From NCBI GenBank assembly GCA_963169455.1, contig CAUJDW010000089.1, positions 1 to 54,650 on the forward strand: a stretch of DNA of 54,650 nt, written 5' to 3'. The stretch is from Bacteroidota bacterium (GTDB lineage: Bacteria; Bacteroidota; Bacteroidia; Chitinophagales; Saprospiraceae). The notes beneath the pieces are model-generated. The model made no database searches, had not been told where the DNA came from, and saw only the letters and a program-made list of their open reading frames with translations. This document shows, piece by piece, positions 38,906 to 47,111 of this stretch. Each line of letters starts with the position of its first letter. Within the stretch, counting starts at the first letter, position 1. A program made the position numbers and the translations under genes.

Positions 38906-41900
38906 ATGAAGCTGAACGCCATTCCCATTAAACGCGCCCTGAATAAAGCCTTCCGCAAGGAAAAAGTCCTGCGGTCTGAGATCGAAACCTTTAAAATCCA
39001 GCTGCAGACGCTGCTCAGCCACATCAACCCCGAAGAAAGCGAAGAGAATGCCAAAAACCACCTCCGGGATTTCCTCAACCATACCTGGTACCTCGACAAG
39101 CACCTGATCGCCACCAAAGGCCGGGCCGACCTGGTGATCCACACCGATAAAAAAGCCGGCAGCCCGGTGGGGGTGCTCTTTGAAGTGAAACGCCCCCGCA
39201 GCGCCGGCGCCCCCAAAGACGCCGATATGATCAGCCTGGACAAGCCCAACGCCAAGGCCTTGCATGAACTGATCCTGTACTATTTCCGGGAGCGGGCAGA
39301 ACACGCCAATACCGACCTCAAATACCTGATCATCACCGACATCTACCAGTGGTTTATCTTCGACGCCGGCGATTTCAGCCGGCTGTTTTACCAGAACCGA
39401 AAACTGCGCAAGGATTTCGAGGACTGGCGCGATGGGCGCAAAACCCAGGCAAGCACCGACTTCTTCTACCAGGAGATTGCCCGCCCTTTTGTGGAGCAAC
39501 TGGAGGAAACCGTCCAATGCACTACCTTCGACCTCCGGGATTACAAAAAGCCCCTGCTGAACAAAGACCCCAAAGACGACGATCAGCTCATCCCACTCTT
39601 CAAGATACTTTCTCCCACCCACCTGCTGAGGCAGCCCTTCGCCAACGACAGCAACAGCCTCGACCGCCGTTTCTACCACGAATTGCTGCACATCATCGGG
39701 CTGGAAGAAACCAGGGTGGAAAACAAAAAGGTGATCCGCCGCAAGCCCGAAGGCAAAAGGGATCACGGTTCCCTCCTGGAAAACACCATTGCCTCGCTGG
39801 TGACGGAAGGGCGGCAGGATAAAGCCCCGAACCTGAACAGCTACGGCGACAGCCCGGAGGAACGGCTGTTCAATATCGCCCTGGAGCTGGTGATCACCTG
39901 GATCAACCGCATCCTCTTTCTGAAGCTGCTGGAAGCCCAGCTTCTGAAATACCATCAGGGCGATAAGGCTTATCGCTTCCTGAATAGCCGTACTATTGCC
40001 GAATTTGATGACCTGCAGGAATTGTTCTTCGAAGTTCTGGCCCGGCAAGCGGCAGATCGGCCGGCTTATGTTTTGGAGAAGTTCGCCCACATTCCCTACC
40101 TCAACAGCTCCCTTTTCGAGATCAGCGAGCTGGAAGACGCCACCCTGCGCATCAGCAGCCTGAAGGACCGCCTCACGCTGCCCCTGCACGCTCAGACGGT
40201 GCTCCGCGACACACAGGGCAAGCGCCGGGCCGGGGAACTGAAGGTGCTCGAATACCTCTTTGAATTCCTCGACGCCTACGATTTCAGCTCGGAAGGCTCG
40301 GAAGCCATTCAGGAAGAGAACAAAACCCTGATCAACGCTTCCGTGCTGGGGCTCATCTTCGAAAAGATAAACGGCTACCGCGACGGCTCTTTCTATACGC
40401 CCGGCTTCATTACCATGTACATGTGCCGGGAGTCCATCCGGCGGACCGTGGTGCAGAAATTCCGGGAATCCGCTTATTTCGCCGGCTTCGACAGCAGTGA
40501 ATTTGGCGATCTGGCCATCTACCTCAGCCGGAAGTATTCCGCCGATGACCTCCGGGAGGCCAACCGGCTGGTGGACAGCCTGAAGATATGCGACCCGGCG
40601 GTGGGCTCCGGCCATTTCCTGGTGTCGGCCCTCAATGAACTGATCGCCGTCAAAAGCGAGCTGGGCATCCTGACAGACGGCGCCGGCAAGCCGCTGCCGG
40701 TGCGGGTGGAGGTGGAAAACGACGAACTGATGGTGGCCTGGCGCCACAACGACGAACTCTTCGAATACCGCCCCGGCGTGAGGGAAAGCCAGCTCGTACA
40801 GGAAACCCTCTTCCACGAAAAGCAGCGCCTGATCGAGAACTGCCTCTTCGGAGTGGACATCAACCCCAACTCCGTGAAGATATGCCGGCTGCGCCTGTGG
40901 ATCGAGCTGCTGAAAAACGCGTATTACAAAGTGGGAAATCGGAATCCGGAAGCGGCCGGAGAGCGTCCCGTGCCGACGAAGGAGGCCGGGATGGGAAGTA
41001 TCCCCGCTTCTCCGGTTTGTTACGCAGATGCCCCGGAACTAAGAGATGAATACCGGCTTTCCACTTCCGACTTCCCACTTCCCACTTCCGAATTGGAAAC
41101 CCTGCCCAATATCGACATCAACATCAAACAGGGGAATTCGCTGGTGAGCAGGTTTGAGTTAAAGGGAACCTACAAGCACTTTACCAGCAAGGAAAGAGAC
41201 CGCCTGAAACAACTCACCCGGATTTACAAGGAAAAAGTAGCCCTGTACAAAGGCCTGCCCGGAACGAAAGGGTTGATCCGCGATGAGATCAGCCAGTTCA
41301 AAAAGGAATTCGGCAATTTTTCCGCCATCAAAGACCAGGACGTTAAGCTGCTGAAAGAAAAAGAGGCGGAGCTGCTGCAAAGCGTACTGGTATTTGATAA
41401 AAAAGACCTGGAACGCCGGGAGCAACTGGCGCAGGAAGTGGCGGCGCTGGAAGCCAAAGTCGCCGAAAAGCAACAAGCCATTTACCGGGACGCCTTCGAG
41501 TGGCGCTTCGAATTTCCCGAGGTGCTGGATGAGGATGGTAATTACATTGGTTTTGATGTCATCATCGGGAATCCACCCTATATCCGGCAGGAGGAGATCG
41601 CTCACCTGAAACCCTATCTGAAGCAATACTTTTCTACCTACGCCGGCACCGCAGATATCCTGGTTTTCTTTATCGAAAGAGGCGTGGATCTGTTAAAACC
41701 ATCGGGCCACTTCAGCTACATCATTTCCAATAAGTTCATGCGGGCCAACTTCGGAAAACCCCTGCGGGAGTGGCTGCTGAAGCGCCGGCTCATCGAGATC
41801 ATCGACTTCGGCGACCTGCCCGTATTTGAAGAGGCTACGACTTACCCCTGTATCCTTTCCCTGCAGAAAGCCAAGCCGGAAAAGCTGTTCCGCGCGGCGA

Positions 41901-42874
41901 ACGTGCCGGAACTGGTGCAGGAGGGATTTGCCGGTTACGCCCGCAGCATTTCTTTCACCGCCATGCAAAGCAGCCTCGGCGCCGACGGCTGGACGCTCAC
42001 GGATACCCGCACACAGCAATTGCTGGAGAAATTGAAAAACACGGGCATCAGATTGGAAGAATTTGCCGAAGGCAAAATTTTCATGGGATTGAAAACCGGC
42101 TACAACGAAGCCTTTGTTCTCGATGAAACTTTGAAAGATCACTTGATAAAAGATGACTCAAAGAGTGCCGAAGTAATTAAGCCATTCCTTTCGGGAAAAG
42201 ATATCAAACGATTTCATCCTCCTCAAAAGACAAAATTTCTCATTCTTATCCCAAACGGGTGGACAAGTGAGTGCTTTGGAAAATTAACTGAAGAAGAAGC
42301 TTTCGAGAAATTTTCGAAGACATATCCAGCAATCGCAAAACATCTATTGCCATTTGCGGAAAAGGCAAGAATACGTTCGGATAAAGGAGAATATTGGTGG
42401 GAGCTTCGACCATGCGATTATTATGAAGAATTCGAAAAGCCCAAGATTTTATATCAAGAAATCGCAACTTATCAAGCTTTTACGTATGACAACAAATCGC
42501 TTTATTGTAATAATAAAATTTTCATGATTCCAGGAAGCGGGAAATGGTTATTAGGGTATCTTAATTCCAAGTTAGTTTGGTTTTTTTTAAGTAACACCGT
42601 TTCGAAACTCCGGGGAGGCGCTTTTGCAATGCAAAGTATTTATGTGTCAACTTTACCAGTTGGAAAATCAATCATTGCGAATGAAAATATTTCATTAATT
42701 GTAGAGAAAATCCTAAGTCTCAAGCAATCCACCCCCACCCCCGACACCGCCCCCCTCGAAGCCGAGATCGACCTTTTAGTTTACAAGTTATACGGCCTAA
42801 CCTGGGAAGAGGTAAAGATCGTTGACCCGGAATTCGGGAAAACGGAGGAGGAATATGAGCGGTATAAACCTTGA
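38906..42874 (+). CDS. Type IIG restriction-modification protein (Eco57I-like)
   Basis: 1322 residues combining nuclease, methyltransferase and specificity parts. The N-terminal PD-(D/E)XK region is at about 70-97 (GRADLVIHTD and VLFEVKRP). A helical linker follows, then methyltransferase motif I DPAVGSGHFLVSAL (from residue 563), CLFGVDINPNSVKICRLRLW, and motif IV NPPY (889-892) in IIGNPPYIRQEEI. The target-recognition region runs from about 1040 to 1270 (LKTGYNEAFVL, FLSGKDIKRF, NNKIFMIPGSGKWLLGYLNSKL). Such single-chain enzymes methylate one adenine strand and cut at a distance. Two oddities: a stretch of about 55 extra residues at about 675-730, including five heptamer repeats, and an AT-rich specificity region (about 42060-42720). 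No partner gene is adjacent, as expected for type IIG. Confidence 0.88.
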   Translation: MKLNAIPIKRALNKAFRKEKVLRSEIETFKIQLQTLLSHINPEESEENAKNHLRDFLNHTWYLDKHLIATKGRADLVIHTDKKAGSPVGVLFEVKRPRSAGAPKDADMISLDKPNAKALHELILYYFRERAEHANTDLKYLIITDIYQWFIFDAGDFSRLFYQNRKLRKDFEDWRDGRKTQASTDFFYQEIARPFVEQLEETVQCTTFDLRDYKKPLLNKDPKDDDQLIPLFKILSPTHLLRQPFANDSNSLDRRFYHELLHIIGLEETRVENKKVIRRKPEGKRDHGSLLENTIASLVTEGRQDKAPNLNSYGDSPEERLFNIALELVITWINRILFLKLLEAQLLKYHQGDKAYRFLNSRTIAEFDDLQELFFEVLARQAADRPAYVLEKFAHIPYLNSSLFEISELEDATLRISSLKDRLTLPLHAQTVLRDTQGKRRAGELKVLEYLFEFLDAYDFSSEGSEAIQEENKTLINASVLGLIFEKINGYRDGSFYTPGFITMYMCRESIRRTVVQKFRESAYFAGFDSSEFGDLAIYLSRKYSADDLREANRLVDSLKICDPAVGSGHFLVSALNELIAVKSELGILTDGAGKPLPVRVEVENDELMVAWRHNDELFEYRPGVRESQLVQETLFHEKQRLIENCLFGVDINPNSVKICRLRLWIELLKNAYYKVGNRNPEAAGERPVPTKEAGMGSIPASPVCYADAPELRDEYRLSTSDFPLPTSELETLPNIDINIKQGNSLVSRFELKGTYKHFTSKERDRLKQLTRIYKEKVALYKGLPGTKGLIRDEISQFKKEFGNFSAIKDQDVKLLKEKEAELLQSVLVFDKKDLERREQLAQEVAALEAKVAEKQQAIYRDAFEWRFEFPEVLDEDGNYIGFDVIIGNPPYIRQEEIAHLKPYLKQYFSTYAGTADILVFFIERGVDLLKPSGHFSYIISNKFMRANFGKPLREWLLKRRLIEIIDFGDLPVFEEATTYPCILSLQKAKPEKLFRAANVPELVQEGFAGYARSISFTAMQSSLGADGWTLTDTRTQQLLEKLKNTGIRLEEFAEGKIFMGLKTGYNEAFVLDETLKDHLIKDDSKSAEVIKPFLSGKDIKRFHPPQKTKFLILIPNGWTSECFGKLTEEEAFEKFSKTYPAIAKHLLPFAEKARIRSDKGEYWWELRPCDYYEEFEKPKILYQEIATYQAFTYDNKSLYCNNKIFMIPGSGKWLLGYLNSKLVWFFLSNTVSKLRGGAFAMQSIYVSTLPVGKSIIANENISLIVEKILSLKQSTPTPDTAPLEAEIDLLVYKLYGLTWEEVKIVDPEFGKTEEEYERYKP
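40927..41095 (+). other. In-frame insertion inside the type IIG gene
   Basis: Between LWIELLKNAYYK and ELETLPNIDINIKQGNSL, which in relatives I remember are separated by only a few residues, lies a low-complexity segment of about 55 codons. It opens with an inverted partial copy of the heptamer (AAAGTGGGAAATCGGAA, 40930-40946) and ends with five direct heptamers (41057-41091). Between them is a CCGGAGAGCG / CGCTTCTCCGG stem. Confidence 0.55.
41057..41091 (+). repeat. Five intragenic heptamers (CTTCCNA)5
   Basis: Units CTTTCCA, CTTCCGA, CTTCCCA, CTTCCCA, CTTCCGA, exactly 35 bp, read as part of the type IIG frame. The same unit and its variants make up the array at 54514-54650. Confidence 0.85.
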
Positions 42875-42875
42875 A

Positions 42876-42925
42876 GTCACGGGGTGACTGAACTCGGGCA
42901 AAACCAGGGTGAGTCACCCCGTGAC
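42876..42925. repeat. Palindromic element B (GTCACGGGGTGACT/AGTCACCCCGTGAC)
   Basis: Starts 1 nt after the type IIG stop codon. Perfect 14-bp arms. Relative to element A one base pair is exchanged on both arms (GGCT/AGCC to GACT/AGTC), and the loop and right flank (CCAGG, CTGGC) are shared. Confidence 0.88.
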
Positions 42926-43035
42926 TGGCTCGCAACTCCTTTAAACAAATGAAGCCAGTTGTACTGAATCCCGGGCTTGAAAAGGATTCCGTCCCCCTTC
43001 CACTGAGCCGCAGAATACCCACGCACATGAAGACA

Positions 43036-43084
43036 GTCACGGGGTGGCTCCCCCGGCTTTTACCCGGATCAGCCAACCCGTGAC
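43036..43084. repeat. Palindromic element C (diverged copy)
   Basis: GTCACGGGGTGGCT / AGCCAACCCGTGAC, 14-bp arms with one mismatch and a different loop. It ends 5 nt before the stop of the minus-strand gene at 43090, so it lies at that gene's 3' end. Confidence 0.8.
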
Positions 43085-43089
43085 GGCCA

Positions 43090-43353
43090 TCACCGGGCGC
43101 TTACCGCCATCAACGCCGCCGCATCCACCCCGCCCACTACTTTAAACACTTCTCCATCCAATACGGCAATCAGCAGCGAGCCTGGCCGGAAGTATTCGTA
43201 TTCATCTTCTTCATTCAGGCCTTGCTCGGCCAGGGTGAACAGGCCGGCCTGCCCGTCCGGGCGCAGCCATTCCTGCCGGACCTGCACCGGAGCCCAGCCG
43301 CCGAACCATTGGCTGTTACTAAGGGCTTTGACGTAGATGGTAGTGGTGTTCAT
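43090..43353 (-). CDS. Small hypothetical protein
   Basis: 87 residues from ATG 43353 (MNTTTIYVKALSNSQWFGG); a longer frame begins in the neighbour's promoter region and is unlikely. It is a compact, soluble, beta-rich sequence (GGWAPVQVRQEWLRPDGQ, YFRPGSLLIAVLDGEVFKVV). No family recognised. It is divergent from the barnase-like gene with 68 bp between them, so the two share a regulatory region. Confidence 0.6.
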   Translation of the reverse strand: MNTTTIYVKALSNSQWFGGWAPVQVRQEWLRPDGQAGLFTLAEQGLNEEDEYEYFRPGSLLIAVLDGEVFKVVGGVDAAALMAVSAR

Positions 43354-43421
43354 GACAAACTGTATTGAGAAAATTATAGTAGAATTTGTAAATTGCTTCC
43401 GCACCAATTAAACCAAACATC

Positions 43422-43886
43422 ATGAGGGCAACCTCTGTTAACCGGGATTTCAACTTACTGTTCCTTGCCTTATTATCTTTTTTGATCCTGTTATTCGTTG
43501 GACTGCGGTCCTGTTCAAGCCCGGATAGTTTCAAAACACCTACAGGAGAAAAATCAATAGCAAGCCCTAAAATGCCTATGGGTGGTGGGGGCGGCACAAG
43601 CCCGATTACTATACTTGCACTTAGCAAAGCACCCAAATATGTTCAGGATGTAATCAAACACATCAAAAGTATCAAGTACTTTGACCCGCCAAAAGGTTTC
43701 AAAGGAGGACGGATTTTTCGCAACCGGGAGGGAACTTTACCTAAGGGAAAAACCTATTATGAATTTGATGTGCATCCAATGAAGCCGGGAGTATCTCGCG
43801 GTGCGGAAAGGCTGGTAGTCGACCATGAAAAAAGTGTGTTTTACTATACTAGAGACCATTACAGCACTTTCGTCAAAATAGAATAG
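43422..43886 (+). CDS. Barnase-family ribonuclease with N-terminal membrane segment
   Basis: 154 residues. The C-terminal 60 residues carry the barnase (microbial ribonuclease N1/T1) signature: GGRIFRNREGTLP, TYYEFDV, SRGAERLVVD, VFYYTRDHYSTFVKI. By position, Glu114 corresponds to the general base (barnase Glu73), Arg126/Arg130 to Arg83/87, and His146 to the general acid His102; all are present. The N-terminus has a hydrophobic helix (FLALLSFLILLFVGL) ending in RSCSS, so the enzyme is anchored or a lipoprotein, followed by a GGGGG linker. This gives an exported RNase tethered to the membrane. The inhibitor gene starts 1 nt later. AT-rich compared with surroundings, suggesting acquisition. Confidence 0.85.
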   Translation: MRATSVNRDFNLLFLALLSFLILLFVGLRSCSSPDSFKTPTGEKSIASPKMPMGGGGGTSPITILALSKAPKYVQDVIKHIKSIKYFDPPKGFKGGRIFRNREGTLPKGKTYYEFDVHPMKPGVSRGAERLVVDHEKSVFYYTRDHYSTFVKIE

Positions 43887-43887
43887 C

Positions 43888-44115
43888 ATGGATAAAGTAC
43901 AATTCATGGAACTCCTGGGAAAAGCTTATGGCTTCCCTGAATACTACTCACTGAACCTGGATTCGGCCGATGAAATTATTGAGGATATAAAGGAAGAGGA
44001 GGAAAAGGAAAAGCTTCCTTTAAAAAACTTCTTCGACGCCCTGCTGGCTCAGGAAACGGATGAGGAACGGCTGAAAATCTGGGCTTTCCTGACGGATCAT
44101 TTTGTGATGGAATGA
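43888..44115 (+). CDS. Barstar-family ribonuclease inhibitor
   Basis: 75 residues. FPEYYSLNLDSADEIIEDI matches the barstar core PEYYGxNLDALxDxL. The conserved Tyr of PEYY is kept, and the Asp of NLD equals barstar Asp35; Asp39 is replaced by Glu. It is a little shorter than barstar (about 90), because the N-terminal strand begins directly with KVQFMELLGKAY. It would bind the ribonuclease in the cytoplasm and protect the cell from any unexported enzyme. Encoded immediately after the RNase, an arrangement usual for toxin and immunity pairs. Confidence 0.82.
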   Translation: MDKVQFMELLGKAYGFPEYYSLNLDSADEIIEDIKEEEEKEKLPLKNFFDALLAQETDEERLKIWAFLTDHFVME

Positions 44116-44182
44116 GGATCTGCCTGGAAAGGCTGGCCGATAAAAGTGTAGAGGCCACTCGAAGTGGCCGCTCCACGGCGAA

Positions 44183-44219
44183 ACAAAAAGGGGCAACCGA
44201 AAAATTCCGGTTGCCCCTT
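44183..44219 (-). terminator. Terminator of the tRNA transcript
   Basis: On the minus strand GGGGCAACCG / CGGTTGCCCC (10 bp) with an A/T-rich loop, followed by TTTTTGTTT, just downstream of the tRNA 3' end. Confidence 0.8.
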
Positions 44220-44227
44220 CACATTTG

Positions 44228-44300
<73 letters not shown>

Positions 44301-44343
44301 ATCTATTTCCCAAAAACGGCTTCCCGTTTTTTCAATGGGCATG

Positions 44344-44374
44344 CAAATATAAGGCGTCCATTCCTAAAACACAA
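44344..44374 (-). promoter_or_regulatory. Promoter of tRNA-fMet, TTG-N20-TATATTTG
   Basis: On the minus strand TTG (44374-44372), a 20-bp spacer and TATATTTG (44351-44344) match the phylum consensus. The -7 box lies about 44 nt before the tRNA. Confidence 0.7.
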
Positions 44375-44468
44375 GGAATCGGGCAAAAGTTTCTGAAAGG
44401 TTTTGCCGGGATCGGGGCTAAAAGCCTGAGGGCCAGGGTGCAGAGGGAGGCCAGGGAAGCCCCGGAGT

Positions 44469-44517
44469 AAACTTCGGAAGTTCAACCAGGCTTGTACTCT
44501 GATAAACTTCCGAAGTT
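44469..44517. repeat. Inverted pair AAACTTCGGAAGTT ... AAACTTCCGAAGTT
   Basis: Two 14-mers at 44469-44482 and 44504-44517. Their 13-nt core AACTTCGGAAGTT is the exact reverse complement of AACTTCCGAAGTT, and each is itself nearly palindromic. A 21-nt loop separates them. Probably a short dispersed element. Confidence 0.65.
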
Positions 44518-44622
44518 CTGCCCAGGCGAGAGAGGGCGCCTCGGTTACTTGATGGCCGGGAGGCCCGGCTCTGCAAGCCGGGCAAAAACCTTTATCCGGC
44601 TCGCAGAGACGGAACCGGAAAC

Positions 44623-47019
44623 CTACCCCCCTCCAACCACCACCCGCTTCGCCAGGCCTGCCCTCCCATTACCGATTACGTTGAAATAGTACAAGCCCGG
44701 CTGCCAGTTGCGGACATCCAGTTCCACCTTTTCAGACTGCCGCCCTGCGGGCAAAGCCCGGGAGGCCGCCAACTGTCCCAGGCTGTTGAACACCTGCAGG
44801 CGGGCGCCGGGCGCGAAGCCGCCCCGGGCCTGCAGCTCCACGCTCAGCCTGTCGCGGGCAGGGTTGGGGTAGGCAGTGATGGAAACGGGCTGTTCTTCCG
44901 GAACGGGCATGGCGGAAACGGGGCCGGGGGCGTCCACGACGAACATGAGGTCGTCGAAGTAGAAGCCGTCGCCGTCGCCGCCGCCGGAAACCATGACAAA
45001 CTCCACCAGCAGGCTGTCGCCGGGGGAAGCGTATTGCGTCAGGCCGATATCCTCCTCCACCCAGATGCGCTGCCGGCCCATGTATGCGGGCTCCCAACCT
45101 TCATCGGCGAGATAAAAGCGCCCGGTGTAGCGGCCGCAGAGCGGAAAAAAGGGGCCGCCGTTGACCGACAGCCGAACCTGGGCATAATCAGTGACGGGGG
45201 CTATGTCCCAGAGGGCTTTGAAAACCAGCCTGGCCTGGCCGGTATCCGGCATCACCAGCATCGTATCGAGGGTGAAGAAATTGGCAGACAACGTCTGGTA
45301 ATTGTCCTCCGGTGAGTCGGCAAAAGAGGTGGGAGCAGAGAAATAAGCCCGCTCGGAAAGGCCCCAACCGCTGCTTTGCGTTTCCCAGTTGCCCATGTCG
45401 TCGGCAGGGTCGTAAAAGCCCAGGGCGCCGGTGTAATAAGTGCGGCGGATGGTGTCGCGGCGCGACCAGTTGCCGCCGTCCAGTTCCAGCAGCAGCAGGG
45501 CTTCTTCGCCCTGGGCCATATCGGGCGACAACTGGAAGTAGAAGCTGCCGCTTGCCTCCTCGCCCAGCGCCAGATCGAAGGCGGCCTCGCCATCCAGGAC
45601 GAGCACGTTTTCCGTCAGGGGCGTCAGGCTAAGCTGGAAGGCGCCGCCCTCCAGGCCGTAGCGCCGCAGGGAATAGTCCAGCGTATTGTCCAGGAAGGGG
45701 GTATAGCGGGTGCGGGGGTAAGCCAGCTCCGCATAGTTGAGCACGATGCGCGCGGCCGTCAGGTTCATCAGCATGGTCCCCTTGCAGTTGTTCTCGATGT
45801 CGGCCATGAGAGGCCAGAAGCCGCCGCCGGCGCCGCCCACTTCCGGGGTAAATGACAGGATAGAGGGCTTTTCCAGGGTGTCTCCGTACATCCAGTCGTC
45901 GGAGCCTCCGCTCACGAAGTATCCCACCGTCTCGATGGTCGTGCCGGCCAGGAAGGTGTTCTGCTCCGTCATCAGGGAAGCGACGCTGCTGAAGATGTTG
46001 TCATCGGGGCTGGGCAGCCCGGAATAAGCCCAGGGGTAGATCAGCAGGTTGCCGTAGGTGTGGTAGTTGAGGGCTACGCGGAAATCGTGGGCTTTGCAAA
46101 AGGCCCTCACGGCCTGGGTTTCCGGCTCGGAGAAGGGCTCCGGCCCGTGGTAGGTGCCCGCCCAGGGAGCAGTGGAGGAGCCGCCGGGATAGGCCCACTC
46201 GTAGGCGTAGTTGCGGTTGAGGTCCACGCCGAAGGTGCTGTTTTCCAGCGGGCGGCGGTTCTTGCGCCACATGCCGCCCCCCTGGGGAGCGATTATCTGG
46301 TTGTAAATGTAGCCGTCGGGGTTAAGGCAGGGTACGAAGTACAGCTCCGTGTTGTCCACCAGGGCTTTTATCTCGGGGTCGGACTCGTAATTTTCCAGCA
46401 TGTACCACATAAAGAAAATGAGCTGCGACAGGCTGTTCGGTTCGCGGGCGTGGTGCAGGGCGTTGTAGAATACCTCGGGCTCGCTTTCGTCCTCATCGGG
46501 ATTGTCCGACAGGCGCATCCAGTACAGGGGGTTGCCGTCGTGGGTCAGGAAATCGCCGATGGGCTGGCGGGCGGAAATCAGGTGCGGGTATTCGGCCGCC
46601 ATCGAATCCAGTTGATCCAGCATCTCCTGGTAGGTGTAAAAACCACCCATGGAGCCCAGCACAAAGTGCCTGGGCGTCGCGTAGGGGTAGCGCCCCGCAC
46701 CGGCGTAATCACAACTGTCCCCGGGGCTGCGCACCACTACCTGCTGGTTTCGCTGCACATAATAGGCCTGCACATCCTCTATCAGCACGTCCACTTCAAA
46801 ACCCGCCGCCCGGAGCCGCCCGGCCTCGGATTCCGAAAAGTCGCTCGTAAAGGTGCGCCCATCCCGCCACTCGCCATGGGTGACATCGATGCCCTCTGCA
46901 GCCAGTTCCCCCACCGTCTTCCCGTTCAGGTGAACCGCCGCCCGGACATGGCGCTCCTGCGCCCTCAGCACCAGGGGCGCGGCGAGGAACAGCAGAAAAT
47001 AAAGTACAAAGTATCTCAT
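44623..47019 (-). CDS. Secreted M14 zinc carboxypeptidase with T9SS type A tail
   Basis: 798 residues. Signal peptide MRYFVLYFLLFLAAPLVLRAQ. The peptidase domain (about 125-430) has the zinc ligands His190 and Glu193 (ALHHAREPNS), His320 (ALNYHTYGN), the substrate-binding NPDGY and DLNRNYAYEW, and the catalytic Glu393 (SFTPEVGG). A beta-sandwich region follows (about 540-710), resembling MAM/immune-inhibitor-type domains (YFDDLMFVVDAPG). The last 80 residues (ITAYPNPARDRLSVEL to the end) are a T9SS type A sorting domain. The enzyme should act outside the cell, removing C-terminal residues from peptides. Divergent from the lysyl oxidase gene with 92 bp between. Confidence 0.9.
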   Translation of the reverse strand: MRYFVLYFLLFLAAPLVLRAQERHVRAAVHLNGKTVGELAAEGIDVTHGEWRDGRTFTSDFSESEAGRLRAAGFEVDVLIEDVQAYYVQRNQQVVVRSPGDSCDYAGAGRYPYATPRHFVLGSMGGFYTYQEMLDQLDSMAAEYPHLISARQPIGDFLTHDGNPLYWMRLSDNPDEDESEPEVFYNALHHAREPNSLSQLIFFMWYMLENYESDPEIKALVDNTELYFVPCLNPDGYIYNQIIAPQGGGMWRKNRRPLENSTFGVDLNRNYAYEWAYPGGSSTAPWAGTYHGPEPFSEPETQAVRAFCKAHDFRVALNYHTYGNLLIYPWAYSGLPSPDDNIFSSVASLMTEQNTFLAGTTIETVGYFVSGGSDDWMYGDTLEKPSILSFTPEVGGAGGGFWPLMADIENNCKGTMLMNLTAARIVLNYAELAYPRTRYTPFLDNTLDYSLRRYGLEGGAFQLSLTPLTENVLVLDGEAAFDLALGEEASGSFYFQLSPDMAQGEEALLLLELDGGNWSRRDTIRRTYYTGALGFYDPADDMGNWETQSSGWGLSERAYFSAPTSFADSPEDNYQTLSANFFTLDTMLVMPDTGQARLVFKALWDIAPVTDYAQVRLSVNGGPFFPLCGRYTGRFYLADEGWEPAYMGRQRIWVEEDIGLTQYASPGDSLLVEFVMVSGGGDGDGFYFDDLMFVVDAPGPVSAMPVPEEQPVSITAYPNPARDRLSVELQARGGFAPGARLQVFNSLGQLAASRALPAGRQSEKVELDVRNWQPGLYYFNVIGNGRAGLAKRVVVGGG

Positions 47020-47111
47020 ATCGTTTTGTGTTTAATGTCTCCTCCCAAAAATACGCCAATGAAAACACAAATCCGGAAAAACAGTATTTTTAGCGGCTAA
47101 AACGACACGGC

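Noticed and set aside
38906-42874. BREX PglX or another multi-gene defence system
   Set aside because: The nuclease motif, methyltransferase and specificity parts lie in one chain, and no brxA/B/C, pglZ or lon-like genes are adjacent; type IIG fits better.
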